Shown here one piece after another: positions 28,273-36,063 of a stretch of DNA of 64,000 bases. The stretch spans positions 124,001 to 188,000 of the forward strand of contig JAJPJI010000015.1 in assembly GCA_021324305.1 (NCBI GenBank), given 5' to 3'. The notes under the pieces are model-generated. The model was not told where the DNA came from, made no database searches, and worked only from the letters and a program-made list of their open reading frames with translations. Position 1 is the first letter of the stretch. Each line of letters opens with the position of its first letter. The position numbers were made by a program, and so were the translations under genes. Source of the DNA: Gammaproteobacteria bacterium. GTDB lineage: Bacteria; Pseudomonadota; Gammaproteobacteria; DSM-16500.

Positions 28273-28300
28273 ATATTACTATTTGTATATATAAATTCAA
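28273..28300 (-). promoter_or_regulatory. Leftward promoter of the alpA-DUF3987 operon
   Basis: On the minus strand, TTGAAT (28300-28295) and TAATAT (28278-28273) are 16 bases apart. The spacer is almost exactly occupied by operator copy 1 (28278-28295), so bound repressor would block polymerase. Confidence 0.55.
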
Positions 28301-28329
28301 GTTTTTTATTAACTATTTGTATATATAAA
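28278..28329. promoter_or_regulatory. Two operator repeats between repressor and alpA
   Basis: The 18-base sequence ACTATTTGTATATATAAA occurs at 28278-28295 and again at 28312-28329, with a 34-base period (about three helical turns). Each copy contains the near-palindrome TTTGTATATATAAA. They lie in the divergent promoter region, as expected for operators of the neighbouring repressor. Confidence 0.65.
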
Positions 28330-28337
28330 CTAGGCCT

Positions 28338-28366
28338 TTGAAATTTTTCTATACAATGTGTACTAT
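28338..28366 (+). promoter_or_regulatory. Rightward promoter of the repressor gene
   Basis: TTGAAA (28338-28343) and TACTAT (28361-28366) are 17 bases apart. A short palindrome TACA-ATG-TGTA overlaps the -10 region and could be a third operator for autoregulation. The repressor ATG follows at 28400. Confidence 0.5.
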
Positions 28367-28399
28367 TACACCTTGCTTAAATGCTACTGAGTCCAAATA

Positions 28400-29083
28400 A
28401 TGAGCTTTGATCATAAATTGTTTAGTGAATGGCCTGATCGCGTAAAAAGTCGATTGAAAGAACTTTCAATGACTCAAGATGATCTTGCACGCGAGATGGA
28501 GCTTACACGAGGTGCGATTGCTCATTATTTAGGCGGACGTCGTGTTCCACCCACAAAACAGTTCCAAAAGCTTGCAAAAATACTCAAGGTTGATCCGATT
28601 TGGCTACAGTATGGAATCCAACCTGATCCAAACGAGCCAAGACCATATTTCAAAGAACTTGATCCTTTGAATCCCATTACGCCAATTCCTATTATTACTT
28701 GGAAGCAAGTTGCTGAAACTGCTGATTTAGAACAGATCGATAAGCTAAAAAAAATTGAATATATTCCGCATCTTTACACAGATGAATTAGGTCATTATGC
28801 CTTGCGTATCAAAGGTGATGCGATGACTGCGCTATCAGGTCATATGACGAGTTTTAGAGAGGGAGACATTATTCAAGTTGATCAAGCTGCCAAACCCAGA
28901 CACAACGATTATGTTGTCGTTGTATTACATGGAGCGAAAGAAGCAACATTTAGGCAGTATATTATTGATGGTGGAATAGCTTATTTAAAACCTATCAATC
29001 CTCAATTTCCTCTTATTGAACTAGATGATAAAACCCGCTTTTGCGGAGTAGCGGTTTATCACATAGCTAAATCTAGCTTGTAG
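28400..29083 (+). CDS. CI/LexA-like repressor with a catalytically dead S24 domain
   Basis: The 227-residue protein has an XRE helix-turn-helix (residues 15-68: RLKELSMTQDDLAREMELTRGAIAHYLGG) and a C-terminal S24 peptidase fold. In self-cleaving repressors the serine lies in GDSM; here residue 141 is Ala (KGDAM). The catalytic Lys position reads Arg185 (ATFRQY). Both members of the Ser-Lys dyad are therefore missing, so RecA-stimulated self-cleavage is not expected. Induction would need another signal, such as an antirepressor. It is divergent from alpA, with operators between. Confidence 0.88.
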   Translation: MSFDHKLFSEWPDRVKSRLKELSMTQDDLAREMELTRGAIAHYLGGRRVPPTKQFQKLAKILKVDPIWLQYGIQPDPNEPRPYFKELDPLNPITPIPIITWKQVAETADLEQIDKLKKIEYIPHLYTDELGHYALRIKGDAMTALSGHMTSFREGDIIQVDQAAKPRHNDYVVVVLHGAKEATFRQYIIDGGIAYLKPINPQFPLIELDDKTRFCGVAVYHIAKSSL

Positions 29084-29173
29084 CTGCTTGACCACTTGTC
29101 GGCCAACATGTCGGGTGACTTGTAGGATGTTTTTCTTCATAAAGCATGGGAAAGCTTAATATGGTATCACTGT

Positions 29174-29206
29174 CATAACTGACAAAAATCACTATTGTCA
29201 GTTATG
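29174..29206. repeat. Dyad element, copy 2
   Basis: CATAACTGACAA (29174-29185) and TTGTCAGTTATG (29195-29206) are perfect 12-base inverted arms with a 9-base loop. The 16 bases ACTATTGTCAGTTATG (29191-29206) are identical to 26292-26307. The rest of the 29084-29334 gap holds nothing else I can identify. Confidence 0.65.
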
Positions 29207-29334
29207 GCGGTAGGTGAAATGGTTAACTTTAGTGAGTAAGATAAATTCATTAACTTGCCATCTATCTAAACCATCCTCCACAATCAATAAGTTAGAGGCT
29301 ATTAAGATCGGCATTTTCTGCTATAATTATCAAT

Positions 29335-29541
29335 ATGAAAACAAAATCACTCATCAAAACTAATCCATATCTCAAAGATGCAGCTAAGCGAAAAATGCTA
29401 GTAGCTCGCTCTGTGAGAACTTCTTGTGGTGTTGAAGGCATCAAACCAAAGCAGGATGATGTTATTCTGCCAACCATTACCCATCATAAAGACAAGAAAA
29501 TCTATAAACTGCTTAAGCGGACTGCACGAGCAGCATCTTAA
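29335..29541 (+). CDS. Small basic protein antisense to the end of fic
   Basis: The 68-residue protein (NPYLKDAAKRKMLVARSVRTSCGVEGIK) resembles a widespread family of short proteins with the pattern NPYL.D...R..M..R.V.TS..VEGI. I recall these beside Fic and nucleotidyltransferase genes but cannot name a function. It overlaps the 3' end of the minus-strand fic gene by 29 bases, tail to tail. Its promoter would lie in the 29084-29334 gap. Confidence 0.55.
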   Translation: MKTKSLIKTNPYLKDAAKRKMLVARSVRTSCGVEGIKPKQDDVILPTITHHKDKKIYKLLKRTARAAS

Positions 29542-30163
29542 AAATTTTCTTGATTGGCTCATAATCTAAATTCATACCAGCATGTATAGCCATAATATAT
29601 TCTATAAATCCTTGTTCATTTACGGTGCGATCAATTGCACTATAATTCAATGGTGGATTTTTTGACTGCATTGACATCAGATCAGCTAACAATCGAGCAA
29701 CCCTGCCATTACCCTCGCGGAAGGGATGAATCAATATAAATTCTACATGAACAATACCAAGCGCAAATGCAATCTGCTCAATATCTGAATAATGACAAGG
29801 AGTATATTTTGCAAGAAAATCCGACTCAAATTTTTCCATCAGATACACAATACGACTTGCCAGTGCAAACGAGAAACCTTCTTTTGATATATTTACAGTA
29901 CGGTATTTACCTGCAAAAGGATAAATTTCGCCAAGCCATAATTCATGAATGGCACATATATCTTCGGCTGTAAATCGATGGTTCTCATCAATCAAAGTCA
30001 GCAATTCTGATTCAGCCCTGCCTAACTCACGCTCCTCCAGCGCTTCCATTTTTTCTTTGGATTTGATGCCAAAAAAATTTTTAAGCACTTCTTGGTTTGA
30101 GTCTGGTTCAAAATCTTCATCTGATGGAACTGTATATCGTCCAGTTTTTTTAAATGTCATCAT
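29513..30163 (-). CDS. Fic-family protein
   Basis: The 216-residue protein has an intact Fic active site HPFREGNGR at residues 146-154, with the conserved helices before (IAFALGIVHVEFILI) and after. The upstream YPFAGKYRTVNISKEG is the flap that positions the target. Fic enzymes usually transfer AMP from ATP to protein hydroxyls. I see no clear inhibitory S/T-x-x-x-E-G/N helix, so an antitoxin may exist elsewhere or not at all. Its ATG overlaps the integrase stop by four bases, so it is translationally coupled to integrase. Confidence 0.92.
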   Translation of the reverse strand: MMTFKKTGRYTVPSDEDFEPDSNQEVLKNFFGIKSKEKMEALEERELGRAESELLTLIDENHRFTAEDICAIHELWLGEIYPFAGKYRTVNISKEGFSFALASRIVYLMEKFESDFLAKYTPCHYSDIEQIAFALGIVHVEFILIHPFREGNGRVARLLADLMSMQSKNPPLNYSAIDRTVNEQGFIEYIMAIHAGMNLDYEPIKKIFKMLLVQSA

Positions 30164-31440
30164 CCATTTCCTTCTTCAGCAGTTTTGTGATTTTGAAGAT
30201 TTCTTTTATGCTCTGAGATGTCAACCACATCAGCTGATTTAACTACACCAGCCAACTTCAATAAATGATCTGTTATTTTTTGCATTGGGACTCTCAATCG
30301 CTCCACATCCATCACAATATATCCCGCTGTCACATCCTGCGTCATTTTATGATTCAATAATCGCTTCAGCGCATAGGCAGGAATATCAAGGCTTTCAGCA
30401 ACAGTAATAAATGTCCGGCGCAAATCATGCAGCATAAACATGACACCGCTCTGCTCAATAATTTTCTTCATCACCTTACGCGGCTCAACGTTATAGCCTG
30501 TTTTACCGCTTCCAGGAAATACAAATTGAACATCTGATTCGGATTCCGCTCTACGATTTTCAAACAGTTTCAAAAGAAAATCAGACAATGGCAACACATG
30601 AGTATGATGATTTTTCGTATCAGAAATCGTGATTGTTTTCCCTTTAAAATCCACTCTATCCCAAGTCAGCTCAATCGCTTCTTGTCTGCGTAAGCCAGTA
30701 AAAAGCAATAACAAAAAGTAATCGCGCAAAATGGATGACTTTCCAGTACTGCGTTCGTCTTTCACTTCCATCACCGCATTAAACCACGCTGCCAATTCAT
30801 GCGTCTTGATAACCGTTTGCTTTCGGTCAACCCGGTACCATGCTCTCGTGTGTGACAAACGTTTCACCGGATTCTCTGGAATGAGCGACCTGCCCTGCGA
30901 ATCTTCATACTCACCCGCTGCAAAATTAAAAAGTGCGCGTAATAACCGCATCGCGGAATTAGCCCTTGCCTTGCTTCTTTCACCAAATTCACGATGCCGT
31001 TTTGCAATCATATCTTTAGTGATATCAAGTAACGGTTTACTCTGCCAGTCTGCAAATACCTGCTTCATGAGCCGGTTATAATCTATCAATGTGTTTGGCT
31101 TAAGTTCTTTTCTTGCGATCAGGTAGGCGTCAAAAGTTTCTTTCAAGGTAATTGATTTAATCTTCTTCTCTTTACGCTCAGCGATGGGGTCAATGCCAGT
31201 TGCAATTTTTCCCAATAATTTTTTAGCTTCATTGCGGGCTTGTTCGACGGTTAGCTTGCCATACTTGCCCAAAGTCATGCGTTTTACTTTTTTCCCTATC
31301 AGCGTTTCGACAACAAAACTCTTTACACCACCAGCCGTTATGCGCAGAGCAAAGCCTTTCAGCTCGCCATCACGATAAAATATTTGATCTTTATCTTTAG
31401 GTGGTTCTGCTCGATCTACAAACATTTTGGTGAGCTTCAT
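30160..31440 (-). CDS. Tyrosine-type site-specific integrase
   Basis: The 426-residue protein has the P4-type layout: an N-terminal DUF4102 domain (DGELKGFALRITAGGVKSFVVETLIG), a SAM-like core-binding domain, and the catalytic domain. Catalytic residues are visible in TGLRRQEA (Arg), LHDLRRTF (His-x-x-Arg), LNHKM (His) and GYIVMD (Tyr). It lies next to attR and reads inward, the normal arrangement for tRNA-targeting islands. AATGAGGAG precedes the ATG. Arm-type repeats lie 18-36 bases upstream, so binding could also repress its own promoter. Confidence 0.96.
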   Translation of the reverse strand: MKLTKMFVDRAEPPKDKDQIFYRDGELKGFALRITAGGVKSFVVETLIGKKVKRMTLGKYGKLTVEQARNEAKKLLGKIATGIDPIAERKEKKIKSITLKETFDAYLIARKELKPNTLIDYNRLMKQVFADWQSKPLLDITKDMIAKRHREFGERSKARANSAMRLLRALFNFAAGEYEDSQGRSLIPENPVKRLSHTRAWYRVDRKQTVIKTHELAAWFNAVMEVKDERSTGKSSILRDYFLLLLFTGLRRQEAIELTWDRVDFKGKTITISDTKNHHTHVLPLSDFLLKLFENRRAESESDVQFVFPGSGKTGYNVEPRKVMKKIIEQSGVMFMLHDLRRTFITVAESLDIPAYALKRLLNHKMTQDVTAGYIVMDVERLRVPMQKITDHLLKLAGVVKSADVVDISEHKRNLQNHKTAEEGNG

Positions 31441-31457
31441 TAATTCTCCTCATTCCA

Positions 31458-31476
31458 TGTAGAAGCCATGTAGAAA
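31458..31476 (+). promoter_or_regulatory. Right arm-type integrase sites (paired TGTAGAA)
   Basis: TGTAGAAG (31458-31465) and TGTAGAAA (31469-31476) repeat with the same 11-base period and orientation as the pair at 22119-22137. They lie between the integrase start and attR. Confidence 0.55.
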
Positions 31477-31605
31477 GATTGTTTAAAATGGATTAAATTC
31501 AGGTGTAACGGATTATAGGCATTTAAAAGCTTAAAACAAGGCATTTTTTGAAATTTAGAAATGTTTAGAAAAAATTAAAATCGCTTGAAACAAATAATAA
31601 ACGAG

Positions 31606-31667
31606 CTCATAATCCTTTGGTCCTAGGTTCAAGTCCTAGTGGGCCCAGTGTAGAATCAATAGGTTAC
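31606..31667 (+). repeat. attR, 62-bp direct repeat (copy 2)
   Basis: It is an exact copy of 22029-22090, that is, the tRNA 3' half from the anticodon loop plus 20 flanking bases. It is not a functional tRNA because the 5' half is absent. It marks the right end of the element. Confidence 0.95.
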
Positions 31668-31760
31668 GAGTTTTTCCGCCAGCAGTTTCAAGAGTGTGTG
31701 TAATTTAGGTGCAATGGTGTCTAAACAGTGGATACTAAATACGATGTTATTACTCCCCAT

Positions 31761-31988
31761 ATGCACTGCTTCAACAATTGTCAGTCCATTTCTCTGAGCA
31801 AAAATTGTGTTTGCATTTACTGCAAACAGACTTTCCCTAAAGATAGTGTTATAGATTGGGTGGAAACCGAAACAGAGAAAACAGCCATTTGTCCTTTCTG
31901 TGGTATTGACGCTGTGATTGGTGATGCAACAAATGCTCCGATTGCAGATAGTGAGTTTATCGAAGCCATACATCAGTATTGGTTTTAA
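31761..31988 (+). CDS. Small zinc-ribbon protein
   Basis: The protein has two CxxC pairs, CIYC near the start and CPFCGIDAVIGD 29 residues later, the spacing of a zinc ribbon. Homologous cytoplasmic proteins of unknown role end in a similar acidic helix. ATG at 31761 (75 aa) is the likely start; an in-frame GTG at 31728 would give 86 aa. The overlapping minus-strand frame (31656-31973) is its shadow. It belongs to the chromosome flank right of the element. Confidence 0.7.
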   Translation: MHCFNNCQSISLSKNCVCIYCKQTFPKDSVIDWVETETEKTAICPFCGIDAVIGDATNAPIADSEFIEAIHQYWF

Positions 31989-32049
31989 TTAAAGCCTTGA
32001 ACACAATCATCAAAGTCCGAAAAAATAAATAAAGCCACAAGGCTGTTAT

Positions 32050-32160
32050 TCAAACCATTTTTCTCCGAATCCGGGACAGCTTTGGGTTTTAAAACAAGGT
32101 GGTCAGGCGCTAGGGCGCGTTTTGATTGCGGAGTTTTTTAAAACAGATATTGATTATTAA
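32050..32160 (+). pseudogene. Possible 3' fragment of a lost gene
   Basis: An open stretch ending at TAA 32158-32160 reads like a protein tail (PGQLWVLKQGGQALGRVLIA) but has no start or upstream domain. It lies in the 220-base gap between the zinc-ribbon gene and the toxin remnant. I cannot name the parent gene. The gap otherwise holds nothing clear. Confidence 0.25.
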
Positions 32161-32233
32161 TCATTTAATAATATTTGATAATCCAGTTTTCTTTTATTAG
32201 AATTCGCAAATGTACCACAAAAGTGATACAATT

Positions 32234-32624
32234 ATGGATAGAGAATACATAGCATATTCTGGCAACAAATTTACTGTTGAATGGTATTACAACTCTAAAG
32301 GAAGAAGTGAAGCTTTAGACTACTTCAAGTCTTTGACCATGCAAGAGAGAATTAAGGTATTACACCTATTCAAGAGAATGGGAGATGTAGGGGAAATAAA
32401 AGACAAAACAAAATTTAATTATGAAGGCGATCATATTTATGCTTTCAAGCCAAAACCAGATAGATTTTTATGTTTCTTTTATGTTGGCAACACAAATTAT
32501 TGTGACCAATTCTTTTCGAAAGAAGCAGCCAAAGTTGCCACAAACTGAAAAAGATCGAGCTGAAAGAAACAAAAAAGATTATCAATTAAGAGTTAAAAAA
32601 GGTGAATATTATGCCCAAGGTTAA
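32234..32624 (+). pseudogene. RelE/HigB-type toxin, frameshifted
   Basis: The first frame (from ATG 32234) carries a Gp49/HigB-like toxin to GDHIYAFKPKPDRFLCFFYVGN and then goes out of frame to a stop at 32548. The missing C-terminus (IIVTNSFRKKQPKLPQTEKD and onward) continues in the +1 frame to 32624. Joining them near 32488-32496 restores a full toxin of about 130 residues. The restored frame overlaps the antitoxin start by 14 bases, as in intact pairs. One extra base is enough to explain it. It is either an inactivated toxin or, less likely, a +1 frameshift. Confidence 0.75.
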
Positions 32625-32961
32625 AAAACCATTATCAACCTTTGAACGAGAAATGAGGAATACCAAATTCAAAAAAGCTTTTGATAAAGGCTATAAAGAA
32701 TTTTTGCTGTCTGAATTATTGATTGCCATCATGGATGAAGATGAAATATCGGTAAGAGCTTTAGCCAAAGAAGCTGGCTTATCACCGACCATTATTCAAA
32801 AGATCAGGTCGGGCAAACAAGATGACTTGAAAATAAGTAATTTTGTGAGTATTGCTCATGCGTGCGGCTATAAAGTTATTTTAGAAAAAAATGATGATAG
32901 ATTTGAGATTGAAGATAAAAAGGGCAGCAAAAAAAATATTTTAAATTTTGTGCATGCTTAA
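32611..32961 (+). CDS. HigA-like antitoxin, XRE helix-turn-helix
   Basis: From ATG 32611 the protein is 116 residues. It has a helix-turn-helix (ISVRALAKEAGLSPTIIQKIRSGKQDDLKISNFVSIAHACGYKV). It would bind and neutralise the toxin encoded just upstream and repress the operon. The gene is intact while the toxin is frameshifted, the expected direction of decay. The longer frame from 32602 adds only three residues. Confidence 0.8.
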   Translation: MPKVKKPLSTFEREMRNTKFKKAFDKGYKEFLLSELLIAIMDEDEISVRALAKEAGLSPTIIQKIRSGKQDDLKISNFVSIAHACGYKVILEKNDDRFEIEDKKGSKKNILNFVHA

Positions 32962-32982
32962 CAATTTCATAATGAGAAAATA

Positions 32983-33582
32983 ATGGACATAAAATTAAGC
33001 CTTTCTATACCTATTTTCAAATGGATAAATTCCTCATTTTTTAAATTGAAAAATTTTATATCTAGGCCAAAAGTAGAAATTAAAGTTTATATTCAACCAA
33101 TAGTCTTTATTGAAAACAACACAGAGCATCATTTCCATTATTTATGTCTGACAATAGCAAATAATACGAAAAATGTATTACATTTAAATCCGCGTAACAT
33201 AAGGATAAACAATGAGCTTTATCAGGTCATCATTCAGGGGGATACAAATTTTGCACGATTAAATCCAGCTTCAACAAACAAGTGGGATGATTGTAAAAAT
33301 GAGGTATTCAAAATGTATCAATCAAATTGGTTGGACATATCAACAAATCGGTACTTATTTACGTTAAATCCATTCGAGCAAAAAATATTTCCTTTAAAGT
33401 TAATAAAATCCGGATCTCATATAATAACAAACCGCAAAAAAGAATCACTGCTGTTTTTTCCAAAATCTAAAATATCCGTTAGCCTAGAGATAAACAAAAA
33501 AAATCATGAATATGGTCTTGATAGAATATCTGTTTACGAGACATATATTAACTATCTTGCTTTCTATTCAGATACCAATTGA
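32983..33582 (+). CDS. Orphan protein in the decaying flank
   Basis: The 199-residue protein is not recognised. It is AT-rich at DNA level, basic and beta-rich (HYLCLTIANNTKNVLHLNPRNIRI), with no clear signal peptide; the N-terminus is amphipathic. The pattern suggests an immunoglobulin-like beta-sandwich, which is only a guess. It starts 21 bases after the antitoxin stop and may have been part of that transcript. Confidence 0.5.
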   Translation: MDIKLSLSIPIFKWINSSFFKLKNFISRPKVEIKVYIQPIVFIENNTEHHFHYLCLTIANNTKNVLHLNPRNIRINNELYQVIIQGDTNFARLNPASTNKWDDCKNEVFKMYQSNWLDISTNRYLFTLNPFEQKIFPLKLIKSGSHIITNRKKESLLFFPKSKISVSLEINKKNHEYGLDRISVYETYINYLAFYSDTN

Positions 33583-33587
33583 GAAAA

Positions 33588-33903
33588 ATATGGCAAAGCC
33601 ACGTATGATGCACAAGACAACTATCTCGATTTTACGCTCTATGGCACCGCCTTTTTAATCGGAACAGAAAACTTCGCACTTACCGTCTAACACGCCACCC
33701 AAAAGATCCAGGAAGACATTAAAAACGGAAACGAGCATATAGCAGATATATTTAAAGATTCAAGTCGAAGATATTCTTGCCTCATTGATGAACTAGATTC
33801 ACAACCTGTCTTAGAAAATCATCCGAACCAGGATATCTCAATATTAAAACTAACAATCATTAGAGCAAGACGTAAAACCCAAACCTTGGTAAAATCAAAA
33901 TAA
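33588..33903 (+). pseudogene. Decayed ORF with an internal stop
   Basis: In one frame the sequence reads KYGKATYDAQDNYLDFTLYG and onward, reaches TAA at about 33688-33690, and continues in the same frame for another ~70 codons (IQEDIKNGNEHIADIFKDSS) to a final TAA at 33901-33903. The coding character on both sides of the stop suggests a disabled gene that has also lost its 5' end. The parent family is unknown. Confidence 0.45.
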
Positions 33904-33992
33904 TGAAACGATACATTACCGTGCGTGGCCGCTCTTCACGAATCAAGAAAATAGAAAGCTATTTATGAGCAACTTTTATATTGGACTTGAAC

Positions 33993-34706
33993 ATGCCTAC
34001 CTACTCGCCTGCCTGGCCTCATACTGCCATTAAAGAAATATTTCCAGACATTTTTTTTGTGATGGGAATGAACAAAACTAATTATGATGGAACCGATCTT
34101 CAACATAGCCGCAATATGGTGATCGTTCGTGACAACAATCAACTCTCACTAATAAATACAGTAAGACTGAATGATAGTGGTCTTGCTGCGCTTGATGCAT
34201 TAGGAAAAGTTGAAAATATTATCAGGATTGGTGCTTTTCATGGACGAGATGATGCTTTTTATCTGGACCGATATCAAGCAAAGCTATGGGCTATAAAAGG
34301 AATGGATACTAACAATCATGTAATTGATGTTGAGCTAACTTCTGATGGCCTGATGCCCTTCCAGAAGTGTTCATTTTTCTAGTTTCTAACATCAAAGTTT
34401 CCTGAAGGTATATTACACATTGCCAAACATGGGGGCATTCTTATTACTTGCGACAGCGTGAAAAATTGGGTATCACCCGATCCTTTTTTTAGTGATGTAA
34501 CTGCCAAACTCTACCAAGAACAAGGCTTCTTCGGCTCTGCAAGTATCTCTAATATCTGGAAGCAAGCAACCGGGGTACAAGCTTCCGATTTTGAGAGGTT
34601 AAAACAATTTTCTTTTCATCATCTCATTAGCGCGCATGGCGAGCCGTTATTATATAACGCGCATGAGAAATTAAAGAAAGCCATTATGTCAGCATTTGGA
34701 GTTTAA
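33993..34706 (+). pseudogene. MBL-fold-like conserved protein, interrupted by an in-frame TAG
   Basis: The frame starts at MPTYSPAWPHTAIKEIFPDI, hits TAG at 34380-34382 and continues in the same frame through FLTSKFPEGILHIAKHGGIL and KNWVSPDPFFSDVTAKLYQE to 34706. Joined, it gives about 237 residues with DVFFVMG-like N-terminal strands, IRIGAFHGRDDAFYLDRY and LISAHGEPL, the pattern of a metallo-beta-lactamase-like hypothetical family. A single point mutation (for example from a Leu, Gln or Trp codon) explains the break. Confidence 0.7.
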
Positions 34707-34852
34707 GGTTTCCAGGTTCCCTATCTACTCTTTCCTTCCTTTAAGGCAACATGCTGATGACATGCGCTTCTGAAACACAATAAATATTTCATATTCACGT
34801 CCAAATCAATTTTTAATTGCTTTAATTATGGGACATAAATCATTTTCTGGGG

Positions 34853-36043
34853 TCAGGCATGACTTTTGCATTGCACATATAACAGCATAAAATCTGGCGA
34901 ATAATCAAACCATTCATGCAATTCAAACGCTTTTACAAAAACGACATCGCCTGATTTAATTTCCTGCACAGGCTGGTCACCATGACGAAACCTGGCATTG
35001 CCTGACAAAATATAATGAACCTCATCGCGATAATTTATATGCGGGAAAGATGGATAATTATCCGGCTTCACAAAACCGACAATGCAATTTTCATCAGTGA
35101 TAATACGTATCGCACCGGGGAAAGCCGCTGGAAGCATGGAATTGATGGCGTCATGGCGCACAACCTGCGCCAATGGCTGCTGCCTGACATTGCCAAATTG
35201 ATTTATGAATTTCAATATAACAGGAAGCAGACTAACAATATCATCCTCGATAAATTGTACAATATCAGGTCGCGGCCGATTAATAGACTGCAATAATTCA
35301 GTCGATGTTAATGATGTATTAGATGCATGAACAATCAAACAAGGACATTGCCGCAGCTGCGTTGTAAATTGTGGTAAATTCGCAGGATGGAGCAGAATGA
35401 CACCTGACAATGCTGGTTGATCAATCAAAGGCCAAATTGTGCTAGCACTTTCACCGCTACCAATTACGATCTTATTTTGTTTATCATTTTCAATAAAATG
35501 CCGAAGCTCTTCAACAGAACGTAATACGGTAAATGGAATCCCTTTTGCCTTTAACAAGGAGAAAATGTATGCATTATCATCTTCTTCACGAAATAGACAC
35601 CCCAGTGAAATTGCATCACTAATCTGCAACACATTCTCTGGAAAATATGCCCGACGCAGTTTTAAGCTGTCTTCGAATATTCGGTAATAATAAATCTGAT
35701 TATTTCTAACTTTGTATATACAAACATAATCAGTAGCAAATGGTTGTTTGTTTTTTTTAAAAACGCATTTTAGCGAACCAATTTCAACTACCGAGTCATC
35801 ATTCTCAATAAATTGTTCGACGTTACGGGAAAAGTTTTCAGTTGTGCCCGAAATTGCACGAAAATGCCTGATAATAGCTGCTTTACCGCGATGCACACCA
35901 CTCCATGGCGCTTCAATTTCATCCGAATGCCAAACAGCATCAGGAGCAACAAGTTGAAACGCAGACTGTTTATCATTGCTATTAAGCAATTGTTGAAATT
36001 TTTTAATTAGTTGGGCTGGATTATTGAAAGGTTCAATGTTCAT
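34853..36043 (-). CDS. SnoaL-like / cupin fusion protein
   Basis: From ATG 36043 the protein is 396 residues. Residues 1-125 form an NTF2/SnoaL-like domain (LVAPDAVWHSDEIEAPWSGVHRGKAAIIRHFRA...YRIFEDSLKLRRAYFP). Residues 140-290 resemble part of an alpha/beta hydrolase (KIVIGSGESASTIWPLIDQP), and residues 300-396 are a cupin (INYRDEVHYILSGNARFRHG...EIKSGDVVFVKAFELHEW). A role in small-molecule metabolism is likely; the substrate is unknown. The stop TGA lies in a GGGGTCAGGC string that recurs near 36174, so an old insertion may have cut the original C-terminus. Confidence 0.6.
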   Translation of the reverse strand: MNIEPFNNPAQLIKKFQQLLNSNDKQSAFQLVAPDAVWHSDEIEAPWSGVHRGKAAIIRHFRAISGTTENFSRNVEQFIENDDSVVEIGSLKCVFKKNKQPFATDYVCIYKVRNNQIYYYRIFEDSLKLRRAYFPENVLQISDAISLGCLFREEDDNAYIFSLLKAKGIPFTVLRSVEELRHFIENDKQNKIVIGSGESASTIWPLIDQPALSGVILLHPANLPQFTTQLRQCPCLIVHASNTSLTSTELLQSINRPRPDIVQFIEDDIVSLLPVILKFINQFGNVRQQPLAQVVRHDAINSMLPAAFPGAIRIITDENCIVGFVKPDNYPSFPHINYRDEVHYILSGNARFRHGDQPVQEIKSGDVVFVKAFELHEWFDYSPDFMLLYVQCKSHA

Positions 36044-36063
36044 GTTAATTATCCTCATCACGC

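Larger units (their letters stand above)
22029..31667. mobile_element. 9.6-kb integrative element inserted in the CAU tRNA gene
   Basis: The element is bounded by perfect 62-bp direct repeats and carries an integrase at the right end, next to attR. Gene content: integrase and Fic (leftward), a CI-like repressor (rightward), AlpA-like, DUF3987 and replication-relaxation proteins (leftward), then a left cargo block of secreted and orphan proteins, including a HEPN-like protein. There are no structural phage or conjugation genes. The size, the immunity-type control switch and a replication module resemble phage satellites or small integrated plasmids. The cargo half is distinctly more AT-rich than the chromosome. 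Confidence 0.9.

Noticed and set aside
22029-31667. Interpretation as an intact prophage
   Set aside because: No terminase, portal, capsid, tail or lysis genes are found between the attachment sites.
31656-31973. 105-residue minus-strand frame
   Set aside because: It is antisense to the zinc-ribbon gene, whose CxxC pairs make the plus strand the convincing reading.
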